Source: Haemonchus contortus (Eukaryota; Nematoda; Chromadorea; Rhabditida; Trichostrongylidae). From it: a stretch of DNA of 64,000 nt. Under the pieces are notes generated by a model, which saw only the letters and a list, made by a program, of their open reading frames with translations, searched no databases and had not been told where the DNA came from. The stretch spans positions 15,621,235-15,685,234 of the forward strand of contig LS997565.1 in the NCBI GenBank assembly GCA_000469685.2, read 5' to 3'. Positions 21,208 through 31,989 of this stretch are shown here, piece after piece (position 1 is the first letter of the stretch; each line of letters begins with the position of its first letter). The position numbers were made by a program, and so were the translations under genes.

Positions 21208-21973
21208 CTACATATATGGGCGGAGGCCTGAATTGATCTCATCTTCAATGTTTCGTTCATAGGCGAAGCTTGACTCTGACGAGCCCATTGTGCTTGACGC
21301 ATCTACCAAACTGACGTCTAGCAGACTCAACTTCCTGTTGGTGAGAGCGTGGTCGATTTCACCGGGAGTCGCTGCATTGGGGCTCTCCCACGCCCAACGT
21401 CGCCCCTCCTTTTTCACGAAGTAGCTGTTGCCGTGAAGTAGAATGCATGCCTCTGGAAGGTTCATCAATAGTTCTCCGTTTTCGTTCGTTCCTCCAGTCC
21501 AATGTGGTCCAGTGCGTGCTGTCGCCGGTCTTTCCTCGTGGATGATTGCGTTGAAGTTTCCGACAATGTACTTGTAGTATAAATGCTCATCCTCTGTAAC
21601 CTCCTCCACTTCCTTTCAAAAGGTGTCCGCTTTTCTGTCGTTTGCTGTTGACGTTGAAGCATAACAGTTGATAATACTGACGATGGTGTGCTTGCCGACG
21701 CGTGGGCGAAGAATGGCCAGTCGCAAGCCGAGTATCTCGGTTGAGTCGACCAGAGTTCGATCCGACGGTGTACTAGAAATCCAACGCTTTCGACGTTTCT
21801 TCCATCAACCTTCGCTCCAGAACGAACAGGTGGTCGTTGTTGGTCTTTTCGAATGCTATTTCATTGGTTTTCGTTTCTTTGGGAGCAATGACGTTGAAGC
21901 GGAGTTTCTTGCTGGTCTCAATGAACATGGTTTGGTCCGCTTTCGAGGCAATGGTACGCAGTTGTAGGTGCAA
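21208..21973 (-). pseudogene. RTE endonuclease, fragments
   Basis: Minus-strand fragments show NVIAPKETKTNE (the Q-E-T-K-like glutamate motif), YIVGNFNAIIHEE (G-D-F-N-A-like), GNSYFVKKEGRRWAWESPN and EIDHALTN. This is the usual sequence of landmarks in the apurinic-like endonuclease of RTE elements, which nicks the target. The final S-D-H motif reads MGSSESS, so the catalytic histidine position is lost. Frames are shifted between fragments. Confidence 0.75.
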
Positions 21974-22255
21974 ATGCGTGAGCAGTCTTTTGTCTACAGG
22001 GCCCCTCTGGTCGTCGCTTGCTCTACTGCACTTGGAGCTCGTACTTCCATCTGCACCGCTCTGGGCCCTTTTTGTGCATGTTGAAGCTATACTATACTGA
22101 TCCTCGGCTAGCTAGCCCATTGAGGCGGTGATTACTTCCACTGTTAGCCAGAGTTCTTCCGTTTCGCCCCCTCGCCCCCTCGCCGATTCGAAGCCACTGG
22201 TAGGATTTGGGATGAAGGAGGGAGGGGGAGGGGGGTGGGAGAGGGGGATTTACTA

Positions 22256-22639
22256 CTACCACAAACAAGGGCTCCTGAAACAATTAATCAAGCTTCATTC
22301 AGATCATTCTCACCTGTAAATGGTTGCGTATGGATCAGGCATCCAAGTAGAAGGGGTCGTCACCATCAAAAGAGCTTTCCTAGGAGTGGGCGTAGAGCTT
22401 AATGCACCTAAAAACTCCTTCAACAAAACTCTGAGATAATTCCTCGCTTGCTGCCAAAAGTCAGTACCTGTTCTAAAATACACAGTTTTTCTCGTGAGGG
22501 GGTAATAGCACGACCCTTGTGGTGCTCTCCCCCAGCGGCAGACCTTGCTTACTGGTCCTATTCCCATCCGAGGTTTCCATCGAGGTATTTGACAGCGGAC
22601 AGATGCAGCAACTATGAGTATGAAGACGAAGATTTTCCC
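22256..22639 (-). pseudogene. Small secreted-peptide gene, family 1, copy G (start lost)
   Basis: Where the other copies have ATG one base after the acceptor (GATTCAG here), this copy reads GGG at 22639-22637. Otherwise it is well preserved: a signal-like KIFVFILIVAASVRC, the motifs GSCYYPLTRKTV and GTDFWQQARNYL, and a Thr/Pro-rich tail. It has a donor at 22313, a 39-bp intron, and a last exon from 22274 to 22256 that ends C-L-W then stop. An in-frame ATG remains only after the signal region (near 22567). Loss of secretion is inferred. Confidence 0.7.
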
Positions 22640-22990
22640 TCTGAATCAGTTCTATCTCATGGTGAATGAAGAACATACTTCAGTCGAAAAAATCAAATCT
22701 CGAGCCTACGTATGTTCCTCGACGATAAAGAAAAAAATAAAGACTGCGACCTCATTCGGCAGCTTTACATACCCAGATCTTTGACCATTGTGACGCATCC
22801 TTCTATAATTTCAACAGATTTTATAACTTCCGGGATATCCGCTATAGAGCATTTCAAATGCTCGAGGAAATCATAACGTCAGCGTGTAAATTTCTACTGA
22901 AATATTGGAAATTCATCCTCTTCGAAAATTTGAAAATCTCTGCCCTTGAGAGATGGGATGGAGAAGGAACAAATGCCTGATTTGACAACT

Positions 22991-24060
22991 TTTTTACTTT
23001 ACCTTTGCAAAATCCACACGATCAAGTGAAATCGTCTTGGAACACAGATACATGAGAAATCTCATAGAACAAGCAAAAGATGTGTAGAGAAATCATGTAG
23101 TCCTTTGGTTAAATCGATTCAGTGTCTATGCTTGTAGTGAGACAGCATGTATAAGATCCGCGTTTCGTGATCAGCATATCTGCTTCACTCACTTTGAATT
23201 TTTCAAGCATATCTGTTTCGAGGTGATTTCTCCTGTTGGGTGTCGTGATCAACCTCGGAAATGAAGGAGACTCATGAAATTCACGTGAAAATCCATACTG
23301 GATCATACAGTAACAACAAGCGTCAATTACAGTCAAGATGAGGAACAAATATTGGGAATTTCATAAATATCTCAAATAAATATCAGGAAATTTTGTTACA
23401 GTTTTACTGATTAGAGAACACAGTTGGAAATATAGGAATGAGGACGGGGAGCAAAACCACACCACTCGGAAAAGGTAAGCGTAGCGGAAGAATCCAAAAA
23501 ATTAGTAAAACAGATATATTGTTCACAAAATGCGCACCTTATATGTACGTGTTGTTTCTCCAAAGACGTGGACAGAACAGTCGATGCAAGACTAAAGAAA
23601 TGCACGTTTCCTCTACACAATTTTGGGTTGTTCCATGAGTTTTCTCGCGCACCGATACTCCAAGATGATTTCAGTTAACGTTTGGATGTTCCAATGTTGG
23701 AAATAGAAAAGCGTTACAATAACGACTTGAAGGGAAGCTTTTCCAAATAAGTGCGGTGGTGGATAGGTGATCGTAAGTGATAGCCGAAACAATGCAGTAA
23801 ACTGAATCATTAACAAAAAGTTGTTCAACCCTCTTCGTTCAGATGAAGAGGGTTGAACAACTTTTTATGTGTTCAAATTTTGTACACTTTTTTTTGTTGT
23901 GCAGGTTTTCGAGCACTGGCACTACGTATTTCAATCCGCACAATTTCTCCGTGCTTTGAGCAAGCGAACTTTAAGCTCCTACAACTTTTTTGGTGGGCTC
24001 ACTCAGCAGTTTTAATTTCTAAATTCATTAACAGTGTTCCAAACTCTACCGATATACCTA
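22991..24060. other. No gene recognised apart from a hairpin
   Basis: The ORFs at 23109-23348 (-), 23411-23620 (-), 23613-23828 (-) and 23853-24086 (+) carry no motif and overlap on both strands. The only clear structure is the hairpin at 23815-23866. Confidence 0.4.
23815..23866. repeat. Perfect 22-bp hairpin
   Basis: AAAAAGTTGTTCAACCCTCT and onward (23815-23836) is exactly complementary to 23845-23866 around an 8-base loop. The size is within the range of a small hairpin RNA, but perfect pairing and many similar palindromes nearby fit a transposon remnant better. Confidence 0.6.
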
Positions 24061-24574
24061 CAGTAGCGCTCAAAAGTCTTCGGTGAAGGGTTCTTCAGCC
24101 GTACTTTTCAGTCGTAACTTCTGTCCTACTGGATCTAGTCAATCGAAATTTCTATATTAGGAGCGTGGATGTATTACGAATATTTACCACTATCAACCTG
24201 CAATCTGATCATGTTCCAGCTTTCAAAGCTCGAAATAGATGAAAATGCAGATGATGGTCCTTTTAGAGTCTCTTTATTTTTTGTCATGTCTAAAGTGTAC
24301 GAGCGGTAACGCCGAATACAATAGATTAGAAAAACGCACATAAGGTGGGAATAAGTGCAGACGTCAACAACTTTACTTTTAGCAAAATCTGCTACCGCAA
24401 CGAACACCTAGCTCTATCTGAGGATATTGGAGCTTCGCAGTCAAATAGTGTTTGGTAGGGTGAAATATGCTCTAGTTAGACATATCCAAATTTCGTGTCA
24501 TTCGGTCTACTAAGAAAAAAGTTGTGAACGAAAAAGCGTCAAAGCATTTCACCGAAGACTTTTGAGCGCTACTG
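24061..24574. mobile_element. Tc1-type MITE
   Basis: Terminal inverted repeats start CAGTAGCGCTCAAAAGTCTT and run at least 26 bp. TA flanks both ends (24059-24060 and 24575-24576). The CAGT start and TA target fit Tc1-like elements. The 514-bp interior has no transposase motif, so the element is non-autonomous. Confidence 0.8.
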
Positions 24575-24769
24575 TATGTAGGTCGTTATTCAACGTTACA
24601 TACAGAATGAGCGTTATCCGAAAGCCATGTTGAACATGCGAACTTTCTCCTGATCAGCAGTTCCCCGAATAACGCAAAAATTGCGTGGAGATTGAATAAC
24701 AAATGGGTAATCGAATTCTACTATAAATACTAGTGCTAATATATAATAATATATATGTATACTAATATA

Positions 24770-25650
24770 TTAGGTTGGAAGGAAAGTCCTGCGACACAAT
24801 GAAGGTCTTCTTCAAATCATTTCTGAAATTTTCCAGGCTAATCAATTTTCGGAAATATATTCACCAAGGAGGTCAACAACCTTCTATTATCCTATGAGTA
24901 AATTACTGATGCCTTTTATCCAGGAATGAGGAAGCTGTAACTCAAAGAAGTAATTGAATGCCGTTTTCAGATCACATTAAGTTACGAATTTTTTTAGCAC
25001 AACGAGATGCTCAAGAAGGCGGAGCGCATGCTAGATAAAAGGGGCAACACTTGGGGAGTACGACTGATGAACAACCTGGAACCAATTGGAATCGTAGAAC
25101 TTTTGACGCGTGTTTAAAGCGAAATTGCGACGTGAGTTGACCCCCTGTAGGAACCTGATTTACGGTTTTGATCGTACTTCTCTAACCCCGTTGGCCAAAT
25201 TTCGGGGTTCATAAGGGTAACCGATAGCTGTGCCCATCTAGTCTGCGTTTAGCAACTCATAGTGGATGGATCCCTCCAACCTCCATTGAATCAAGGGACG
25301 ATGCTTGCGCGACTTCGAAGGCTAGTATCTCCTCCAGTAGAGCGATCGAACCGATTGTTGACCGTTGGTCGGTGAGCAGTGCCAGCATTGATTGGGTTGC
25401 TGATAATTTGAGCTGCTACACCCCTATTTTTCCCTTGGTGTGTTCAGAAGAAGGTGATGATACGAATCGGGTGTTGTCCATTCATTGACCGTAATGCTGC
25501 TAAAGCCCACACGCGTGCCCTTATTCACTCATGTGTTGATTACCTGAGGAATGTCCTACAAGTTTATCACTCTTGCTACCGTGTTCACATTGTTGATACA
25601 AATTGTTGACGCTCCAAATTTTTTGTCGCAGGACTTTCCTTCCAACCCAA
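24770..25650. mobile_element. Mariner-type non-autonomous element
   Basis: Terminal inverted repeats TTAGGTTGGAAGGAAAGTCC (left) and TTGGGTTGGAAGGAAAGTCC (reverse complement of the right end) continue to GCGACA. TA flanks lie at 24768-24769 and 25651-25652. The 881-bp interior shows no transposase landmark in any frame that I could read. Confidence 0.8.
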
Positions 25651-25811
25651 TATAATACTCCAGAAATTTTTACTATGCAGAACGCGGGTCTCCTCCTTTC
25701 CGAATTCATCAGCTGATATATGTAGTACTGCATAGTTCGTTTGTTAACTAAGCATCTGGGTATACCGACAAACTGGGGCAAACGTCGTTCCTGGGTTGGT
25801 GAGCACACACT

Positions 25812-25923
25812 CGTAGGTACGGCTAAGGAAGACGGAGCGTTGAATGACGGAGCGTAGAGAGGGACCAGTGTCCATCTCTACGCTCCGTCACTCGACGCTC
25901 TGTCTTCCCTAGCCGTACCTACG
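25812..25923. repeat. Palindrome, 49-bp arms
   Basis: 25812-25860 pairs with 25875-25923 at 45 of 49 positions around a 14-base loop. The arms begin CGTAGGTACGGCTA. It looks like a hairpin-type MITE. Surrounding bases 25651-26360 show no gene. Confidence 0.65.
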
Positions 25924-26372
25924 AACGTCTCATTCTCATTCTTGACCACTATATCTGCATTGTCCACGTTGTTGGCAAGACCAGTAAAATTCGTCCTGAG
26001 GAGTATGTCCAAAAAAACACAATTTTCCAAACTTTAGGCATAACTTCGCCACATTTAAAAAAATTGCAAAACTTTGTCATCATACGGCAGAAGCCATATT
26101 CAGAGGTCAGTAACGCATTCTGAAATATCGAAGGTATAATGTTTTCTGAACTCAGTACGTACTGGATTACCTTCGAAAGTTCAGAGTACAGCTCTATTGA
26201 AGGAATATTCTACAGAGTTTTATCGCGACTTTCTCAACCTTCAGGTTGTTTTCCATTGAAACGGGGAAAGAGGGAGTAAAGAGAAAAGGGAGAGGGAAGG
26301 TCAAAACGAAAACTGGAGAACTTTTTTCAAAGTATCGACAGCAACATGTTTAACTACATATAATATTATAGG

Positions 26373-26658
26373 AGGGCGAAGGTGGTGAAGTGGCAAGTGG
26401 CGCACTACATCACACGCACGGTCAGGGGCTCGAATCCCGGATCGATGCCCGTCTAGGCTAACCAAGCCTTCCATCCCTCCGGGGTCGGTGAATTGGTACC
26501 AGACTCGTCTGGAAGGATAAAAGCACTGACTTGTACATCGGCTGGCCACCGCAAGTCATTGTATGGGCCACATACGCACTCACTACGATTCTGAATGGAA
26601 GTCGAGTGCGGGGGCGCATCCCTCAGACGGGATTGATTAACGTCAAAAACTTTATCTT
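26373..26658 (+). repeat. tRNA-derived SINE, full copy with target duplications
   Basis: The 286-bp insert is flanked by a perfect 12-bp direct repeat TAATATTATAGG (26361-26372 and 26659-26670), the mark of L1-type retrotransposition. Its head is tRNA-like: an A-box-like stretch at about 26382-26400 and a B box GGGCTCGAATCCC at 26426-26438. The body recurs at 0.3, 12.3, 18.6, 32.8 and 42.1 kb, and in part near 10.4 kb. I see no poly-A tail; the 3' end is TTAACGTCAAAAACTTTATC. Confidence 0.85.
26382..26438 (+). promoter_or_regulatory. Internal Pol III promoter of the SINE (A and B boxes)
   Basis: The A-box-like TGGTGAAGTGGCAAGTGG and the B box GGGCTCGAATCCC have tRNA-gene spacing. The B box fits the consensus GGTTCGANTCC with one or two changes. 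Whether this copy is transcribed cannot be told. Confidence 0.6.
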
Positions 26659-26670
26659 TAATATTATAGG

Positions 26671-27409
26671 ACCGGCCATATCAAAACCTTAAAACTTCGA
26701 GTGCATGCTGAAGAAAAATTATTTATTGGCAGTTCACTCAGTTCATTTTCCGTAGATCTCTCTTCGTCCCTGCCTTCTAGTTTTTTCAAAAGTGTGCAGA
26801 ACTCTATTCTGAGGCTGATCTTAGGGCATGCCGGCAATGATTTTAGCCACCATCTGTTTCATTTGTTGAGCAAATCGTCGCTCAAAAAGTTATGTTAGGA
26901 GTATAGACACTGAAAGTGTCACTGAAGTGCAAGAACTTTCATATTTCGATAGCTGCTCATAATTAGAATCTAATTTATCTGTAAGTAAGGCTAGAAAAGT
27001 TAGAGCTGATCTACACAAGGAAAAGTCGTAAATGGATCACAGAATGTTTCACGAAGTTTGTAGAGAACATACCTCTTATCGCTGGTTGGAAATCTTTACA
27101 TTGGCCAAAATTCGTTCAAACATCTGGAACGCCTTATGACGGGTTGTTTTAAAGTTACAAAACCTGTTGTAATTATAGAGTGATGCTGCGTCGTTGTAAC
27201 CAAAATCGGGTTGTGCTTTGTGATGGAAACAGAACAGGCCAACGCATTCTTGGGCTCATAGTCTTCAGGGACCTTGCCCTCTTTTCCGTGTTTTTCTCCA
27301 TATCTCGTGACACAGGTTATCTCAAATTCGAGACGACGTTAGGAAATGTTCAAGTGTAGCGGAGGTGGGGAACAACAAACGCTGGGATTCATCCCCCATT
27401 TGAGAAATC
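26671..27409. other. No gene recognised
   Basis: AT-rich spacer before the first tandem unit. The ORF at 26701-26898 (+) has no motif. Confidence 0.4.
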
Positions 27410-27845
27410 ATGCGAACGTCAGGTGAAATAGGCCTCTTCAGTGTTTCACCAAAATGTCTTCACGTTGTTCCAATAGAGAACATGTCATCAAAACCTTCAC
27501 AGAACCGAATTCCACTGTTTAGCAATAGATTTTTGAGTGTTCCAATCATACAGCTGCTAACGCAGAAGACATGTGATTATTTATGGCAAGAGCACGATTT
27601 TGTTTGTATAACTCAATGCCGAAGCAAGAAATATTGCTCTCTGGCTCGGCTCCGATCCTTATCTGAAATTCGTAACATCGCCAATATGTTAAGCAAGACG
27701 AATACATCGTTCCTTCAATTCTACCTTTCAAAATTCGGATGTTTTGCATGTCTCCCGATAGATAGGATAGGATCGAACAAGAACATAAAAGAGTCTCTCA
27801 GCCGGTGTCGCTAGAATCCTGGCTAGCCTATTCACGCGGTATTCG

Positions 27846-28740
27846 TTGGTATGCAAAGCGCTCACGTCGTCAAAAATTAACAAGGCTGTGCTGATGCGTA
27901 AGAATGGGGATCCAGACGATATTGGAAATTCTGGCCTAATCCGCTTGCTGTTTTCAACCTGTAAACTATTCCCACGAGTCATCTTTAGCAGACTAGCCAA
28001 AATACTAACTGAAGTACAGCCGAACAAGTAAGATTTAGTTAAGCGTTCAGCACTGTGGGCCAATTCCAACTATCACAAGACTCACTAAAGTATGGTAAAA
28101 GTACAGGATGTTGTTATGTCTGACGTTTGTCGGTTTGAAGAACGCTTCGTTATATGTATACGCGAAAGAAGAGATTAATGAAGCTTTGGGCAACCAGGGT
28201 GTCCCTACTCAATGAATAAGGGTGCCTCCTGAGCTCAACGGTGACTTTATGCCTAGAATTAAACCCTTCCACCCATTCCGAAGAGGGCATCGTGAACGTG
28301 AACGGAGGGGTTCGAGAAAGCGACACTATCTTGCCAGAAGCTTTCACTGGCGCTCCTGGGAACAATCATGCTTCATTGGGAACGGAAGCCTTGCTAAAGA
28401 GGGTTGAAGGTCGTCACTTCACGGCGCAAGATCAAACTTAGCTAAGACGATATTCATAAGAGACGGATTATCCCCTGATGTTCCTTCCACGCTGAATGGG
28501 ACGAATATCTCTGACTGTTCTAGTTACATGTGTATCCGCGTATTTAGAATGTACCTAAAGAAGTCATTATGATAAATGACATAGTGCGGAGCTGAGCAGG
28601 AGTACAATCGTTGGATGTGAAACGTTTGAGAATATGGAGGTACTAGCGAAGGAAACAAAAAGCGCCTGGATCCGCACTCACCTTTCTGACACCCTTCGCG
28701 AAAGGCATGGAATTTCGGGACATGCTATATAGGAAGGAAC
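27846..28740 (+). pseudogene. RTE-like reverse transcriptase remnant, unit 1
   Basis: Plus-strand pieces read SSKINKAVLMRKNGDPDDIG, then IRLLFSTCKLFPRVIFSRL, and later GIVNVNGGVRESDTILPEAF. They follow the order of RTE reverse-transcriptase motifs (K-x-G-D-x-x-x-I-x-N-Y-R-P, L-Y-K-L-F, V-x-R-G-V-R-Q-G-D). Many stops intervene. Homologous remnants open units 2 and 3. Confidence 0.7.
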
Positions 28741-29130
28741 GCCAAGGAGCTTCACACAGCCACCAAAGAGGCTATGTGACTGAAAAGACTCCGTCGACAG
28801 GACTGAACCATACTCCTTCCCGACAGCACCAGGCCCTGTCCTAAGTCATGAAAGCCGCACATAAAGAACTTCAATAGGAGGTTCTTCAGCATAACCATAT
28901 TCTCCGGACCTTGTACCGACCCAATATCACATTTTCCTCTCCCACCGAAGCACATGAGTTGCGTTACCCAAGACAATCACGAGGACCATAGAACCTGATC
29001 AAGGTATCTTTGCAATGACAGATCGGCAGTTTCTGGCGGAACGACATTGAAAAATTCATAGAAAGGTGGGCAAAGGTCGCAGTTGTAACGGCGAGTATAA
29101 CGGGTGGTTGATTGATACCACTAGTGATTT
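28735..29130 (+). pseudogene. Mariner-type transposase remnant, unit 1
   Basis: Only the C-terminal third of the sequence family seen at 48770-49600 remains, starting near GCTTCACACAGCCACCAAAG. Coding is unreadable. Identity rests on collinearity with units 2 and 3, where mariner motifs survive. Confidence 0.55.
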
Positions 29131-29168
29131 TTTTGAATAAAAGTAATTGCAATCAAATGTTCGCCGAG

Positions 29169-29336
29169 ATGAAGAAGTCTCAAATTTGGGTTGCTATCCT
29201 TATTGCATGTGGTGCATGGGCAGGATCTTCGAGGTATAGAGTTTCTGTTGCCAAGGCGTCTAGCGCAGGTCCGTTTTTCGATTCGACAGCGTTCCTTGGC
29301 TATCCGCGACGATCACAAGTTCAGTCTGGGAGGAAG
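29169..29336 (+). CDS. Small secreted-peptide exon, family 2 (open copy)
   Basis: ATG at 29169 starts a signal-like peptide (MKKSQIWVAILIACGAWAGS), then about 36 residues with SSAGPFFDST and FLGYPRRSQV and no cysteine after the signal. A plausible donor AAG|GTCAGT follows residue 56, in phase. Without splicing the frame runs on to 29528. Units 2 and 3 carry the same segment with a stop and a lost start, so only this copy is open. The frame is also open upstream to 29112; 29169 was preferred for the signal peptide. I do not recognise the family. Confidence 0.45.
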
Positions 29337-29496
29337 GTCAGTAATCTAATTGTAAGGTACATGTGCAATGTTCACTACCATATTTTGCTGTGTAAGATCT
29401 ATCGTAGAAAGAAACAGAAGGCATGCAATCATGCAGAGTGCATACTATCCTTTCGGTATGGCCTCGGCACGAGTAAAAGTTTGAATAGCAAAAGGA

Positions 29497-29609
29497 TTTA
29501 TTTGTGGTGTTATGACAAAGAAAACTAATAAAAGTTCAATGCCAAAATCCTCTCATTCATCTTCTCATTCAGCTTAGCTATGTTGAGGTCATTTCGAGCG
29601 CATCTTCAC
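29497..29609 (-). other. Putative terminal exon with AATAAA signal, copy 4
   Basis: Minus-strand acceptor CATTTCAG ends at 29610, then a stretch reading G-E-D-A-L-E-M. AATAAA lies at 29497-29502. It stands about 0.8 kb downstream of gene D. Confidence 0.3.
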
Positions 29610-30388
29610 CTGAAATGTGAGCTATACTTCTATCGAACAAAATTCGCGATTTGTTAGGATACTCTGACTGAAACTGAAAACCCTGAAGTCGTCTATATCC
29701 TTTTCACAAATAAAGGGCCTGCAGGCGGTTCAGGAGCACTCAGATTCTTACTGAGTAAGCTTTATTTGATAGATTCGAGCGGAGTGGGTACCTCTGCCTG
29801 AACGAAGGGCTCTTTATGCTTAATACGTTTATGGACCTGGGCTGCGCGGTTCCTGAAACCACTCGAAATTCCCCACTGGTTGTACGTCAATTTATGCCGA
29901 TAGGCTGGGAATTCGACTCCCTCCTCTGGCCACTGCTATGGTTTCTTCATCTGAGGTGCACGGAACATCAACGACGGAGACTTCCTTGAGATTACCGAGT
30001 GACGAAACTTTCACCCGAGTCCCTAAGGCAAGCGGCAGCGGTTCCGCGGCAGCTAATATCTTCTCACTGTGGGTCCAAACCCTCCCCTTCAAAGCGCGCG
30101 ACTGCGCACGGACGGATGAGGTGAGTGCGACGCGATCTCCGAGAAGGAGCTACCAGAGCCGACATTGCCCTCCCTCCTATAGGTACGAAAGCCATTGCCG
30201 CCCACATAAATTCAGCTACTCCTGCACACAAAATAGCTTATAACCTTGACAATTTATTATATTTGAAAAAAGTATAAAAATGTCTAGAACAGGTAATCTT
30301 GTGTCATTCGGATCATTCTTACCTTTTAAAGACTTTAGGTGATGCTATCATAGAAGGCGTTGATGCAGAAGCCGGCGTAGAGCTCGAT

Positions 30389-30616
30389 TCACCTAAAAGC
30401 ATCTATAACTTCAGAATCCTTATTGCCTCGTTCCCGAAAGTCAACACCTGTCGGGGAGTTCGATGTCCCTTTCAGAGTATGCCACCAAGGGCATGATAAC
30501 GTTGATCCTTGGAGTGAACAGCCGATGTATATCGGTCCAACTCCCCACCAAGGTTTCCAACCGGGTACTTGACAGTACACAGCTGTTACTACTAATAGGA
30601 CGACGGCGAAATGCAT
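30389..30616 (-). CDS. Small secreted-peptide gene, family 1, copy D
   Basis: The start at 30616 follows TTTCAG by one base. The 75-residue frame begins with a signal peptide (MHFAVVLLVVTAVYCQ), followed by VPGWKPWWGVGP, cysteines at 33 and 42, and the subfamily motif LKGTSNSPTGVDFRERG. It stops at a TGA after IDAFR. The sequence beyond aligns, in another frame, with the Ser/Thr/Pro tail of copy G. The copy is therefore either shortened by a frameshift or ends naturally here. A splice donor (AAAAG|GTAAGAATG) remains near 30330. Function unknown. Confidence 0.5.
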   Translation of the reverse strand: MHFAVVLLVVTAVYCQVPGWKPWWGVGPIYIGCSLQGSTLSCPWWHTLKGTSNSPTGVDFRERGNKDSEVIDAFR

Positions 30617-30767
30617 TCTGAAATGAATCGCTTTCACAATGGAAAATGAAGCTACCTGAGCACAAAATAAATCAGATTTTGAACGAGAGAGATAAAGGCT
30701 GGACCCCATTTGACGCCTACAACATAGCCAATTTTTCTTGAGACACATCGTTCACCATCTCCACCAG

Positions 30768-30775
30768 ATTTTATA
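30768..30775 (-). promoter_or_regulatory. Family-1 core promoter motif, copy D
   Basis: TATAAAAT on the minus strand, about 155 bp upstream of the ATG and followed by CTGGTGGAGA, a diverged form of the family phrase. The TTTCAG adjoining the ATG makes the interval a likely outron. Confidence 0.5.
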
Positions 30776-30959
30776 CCTTCAAGAAAAATGCGTTATTGGC
30801 CATTTCAAAAGCTCGAAGAAATTGTTATGCCATTATGATAATTCTCAATCACCCATAAGAGATTTATCCTTCATAAACTTTGTGAAAATCTCTGCCCGAC
30901 AAACATGAGGAGGGACCATCAACCCTTTCACGGCTCATTCCCACGTGGCATTATGCCCC

Positions 30960-31560
30960 GACGTTGCACAACAAGCCCACACTCGGAGTAAGGCAGGAAA
31001 AAGGAATAGGAATCGGAGTACACATGGCTTCCCACAACGTCAGAACTTACCGACGGACTCTCTCCTACACGCATATATGAAATAGTTGGGAAAGATCAAA
31101 GCTGACATTGTCGGTGTTTTTGAAAGTCTGTAGGAAAGCATTTCCAGTGAACCGGTTAGGCGGTGAAGACATTCTGCTGGGAGAAGGAGCCGACAATGTG
31201 TCCTAAGCAGGTGGAGTCGGTTTCATCGTAGAAGCGAAGATGAAAATTTACGTTTTTTCTTGCAACATCCAGTCTCCGCGGGATGGTATCCTGATGGTTT
31301 CCAGCCACAACTTAATTCCACTGCTAGACAGAAAGTCGCTCACCAACTTGGCAGTGTACATTTGAAGGTTACACTCGAGCGAAGACCCTATGGCCGGAAT
31401 AAGCTGGAAATGAGTTCATACTGCCCCCATTTCCTTTGTCCAGAAATCTGCTGCGTCCCCTTGTCCAGGATTCTGCTGCGTTCCATGCAGAAAAAAATTT
31501 GGGCCTACAAGCACTACCTATATTTCATTAACGAGTAGTTCAGGCTTGTTATAACCAAGA
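30960..31560 (+). pseudogene. RTE endonuclease remnant, unit 1
   Basis: Readable pieces such as VRTYRRTLSYT (near 31040) and GGVGFIVEAK (near 31210) match the start of RTE endonucleases (R-T-Y/N-x-R-T-L and V-G-G-V-G-F-V-V). It lies between the divergent genes D and H and recurs at the same place in units 2 and 3. Confidence 0.55.
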
Positions 31561-31782
31561 CTGAACCAGTGGATTTTAGACTGATTCATATAGGGGAAAG
31601 TTTGCGAGCGGGTAACTATGTGGGTGAAAGCTCAAGGTAGACGTAGCGAGAATTTCAAATGATATGCAAAAAAAGTCAAATTTCTATGTTTTCTATCAAC
31701 ATATTCGTCAAACAAAGATTTTCACAAACTTTATGAAACGTAAACTTCCCATCGGTGGCGGAAGATTTTCACATTCCCATAC

Positions 31783-31820
31783 TATATAACTGGTTTTTCA
31801 AAATTTAAGAATTTATAAAT
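31783..31820 (+). promoter_or_regulatory. Promoter of copy H
   Basis: TATATAA at 31783-31789, after CACATTCCCATAC, and TTTATAAATTCTGTTGAAA from 31812. Both are repeated upstream of copy I. The second is the plus-strand version of the family motif. Confidence 0.45.
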
Positions 31821-31989
31821 TCTGTTGAAATTACGGAATGTCACAGCCAGTCCGGGTATACAAAGTTGCCAAACTGGGCAGAGCATTCATCTTTCTCTCC
31901 ATAATCAAGGGATAAACCTATGCTCCGATTCTGATCTTTTTTTGGTTAAAGTAGGTATTTCTTTTATCATGGGTGAAAGTCATTTCAGG

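Larger units (their letters stand above)
19440..22250 (-). mobile_element. RTE-like non-LTR retrotransposon, decayed
   Basis: The minus strand shows, in order, an endonuclease (21973-21208), a reverse transcriptase (20831-20150) and an RTE-type C-terminal region (20103-19570). It sits between the two halves of unit C. A TACT direct repeat is possible at the two joins (CTCCTACT and TTTACTACTA), but it is too short to be decisive. A G-rich tract lies at the 5' side (22215-22250). Confidence 0.75.
18040..22990. repeat. Segmental unit C, split by an RTE insertion
   Basis: The left part (18040-19440) matches unit B from its upstream phrase through the terminal-exon block, SINE and GT-rich stretch. 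The right part (22250-22990) holds the peptide copy and its promoter motif at 22818-22825. The RTE between them accounts for the gap, and both sides join to match units A and B. Confidence 0.65.

Noticed and set aside
20784..22100. Plus-strand ORFs of 72-99 codons
   Set aside because: They are shadows of the minus-strand RTE endonuclease and reverse transcriptase.
23815..23866. MicroRNA gene
   Set aside because: The stem is perfectly paired without the usual bulges, and several unrelated palindromes in the window point to transposon remnants.
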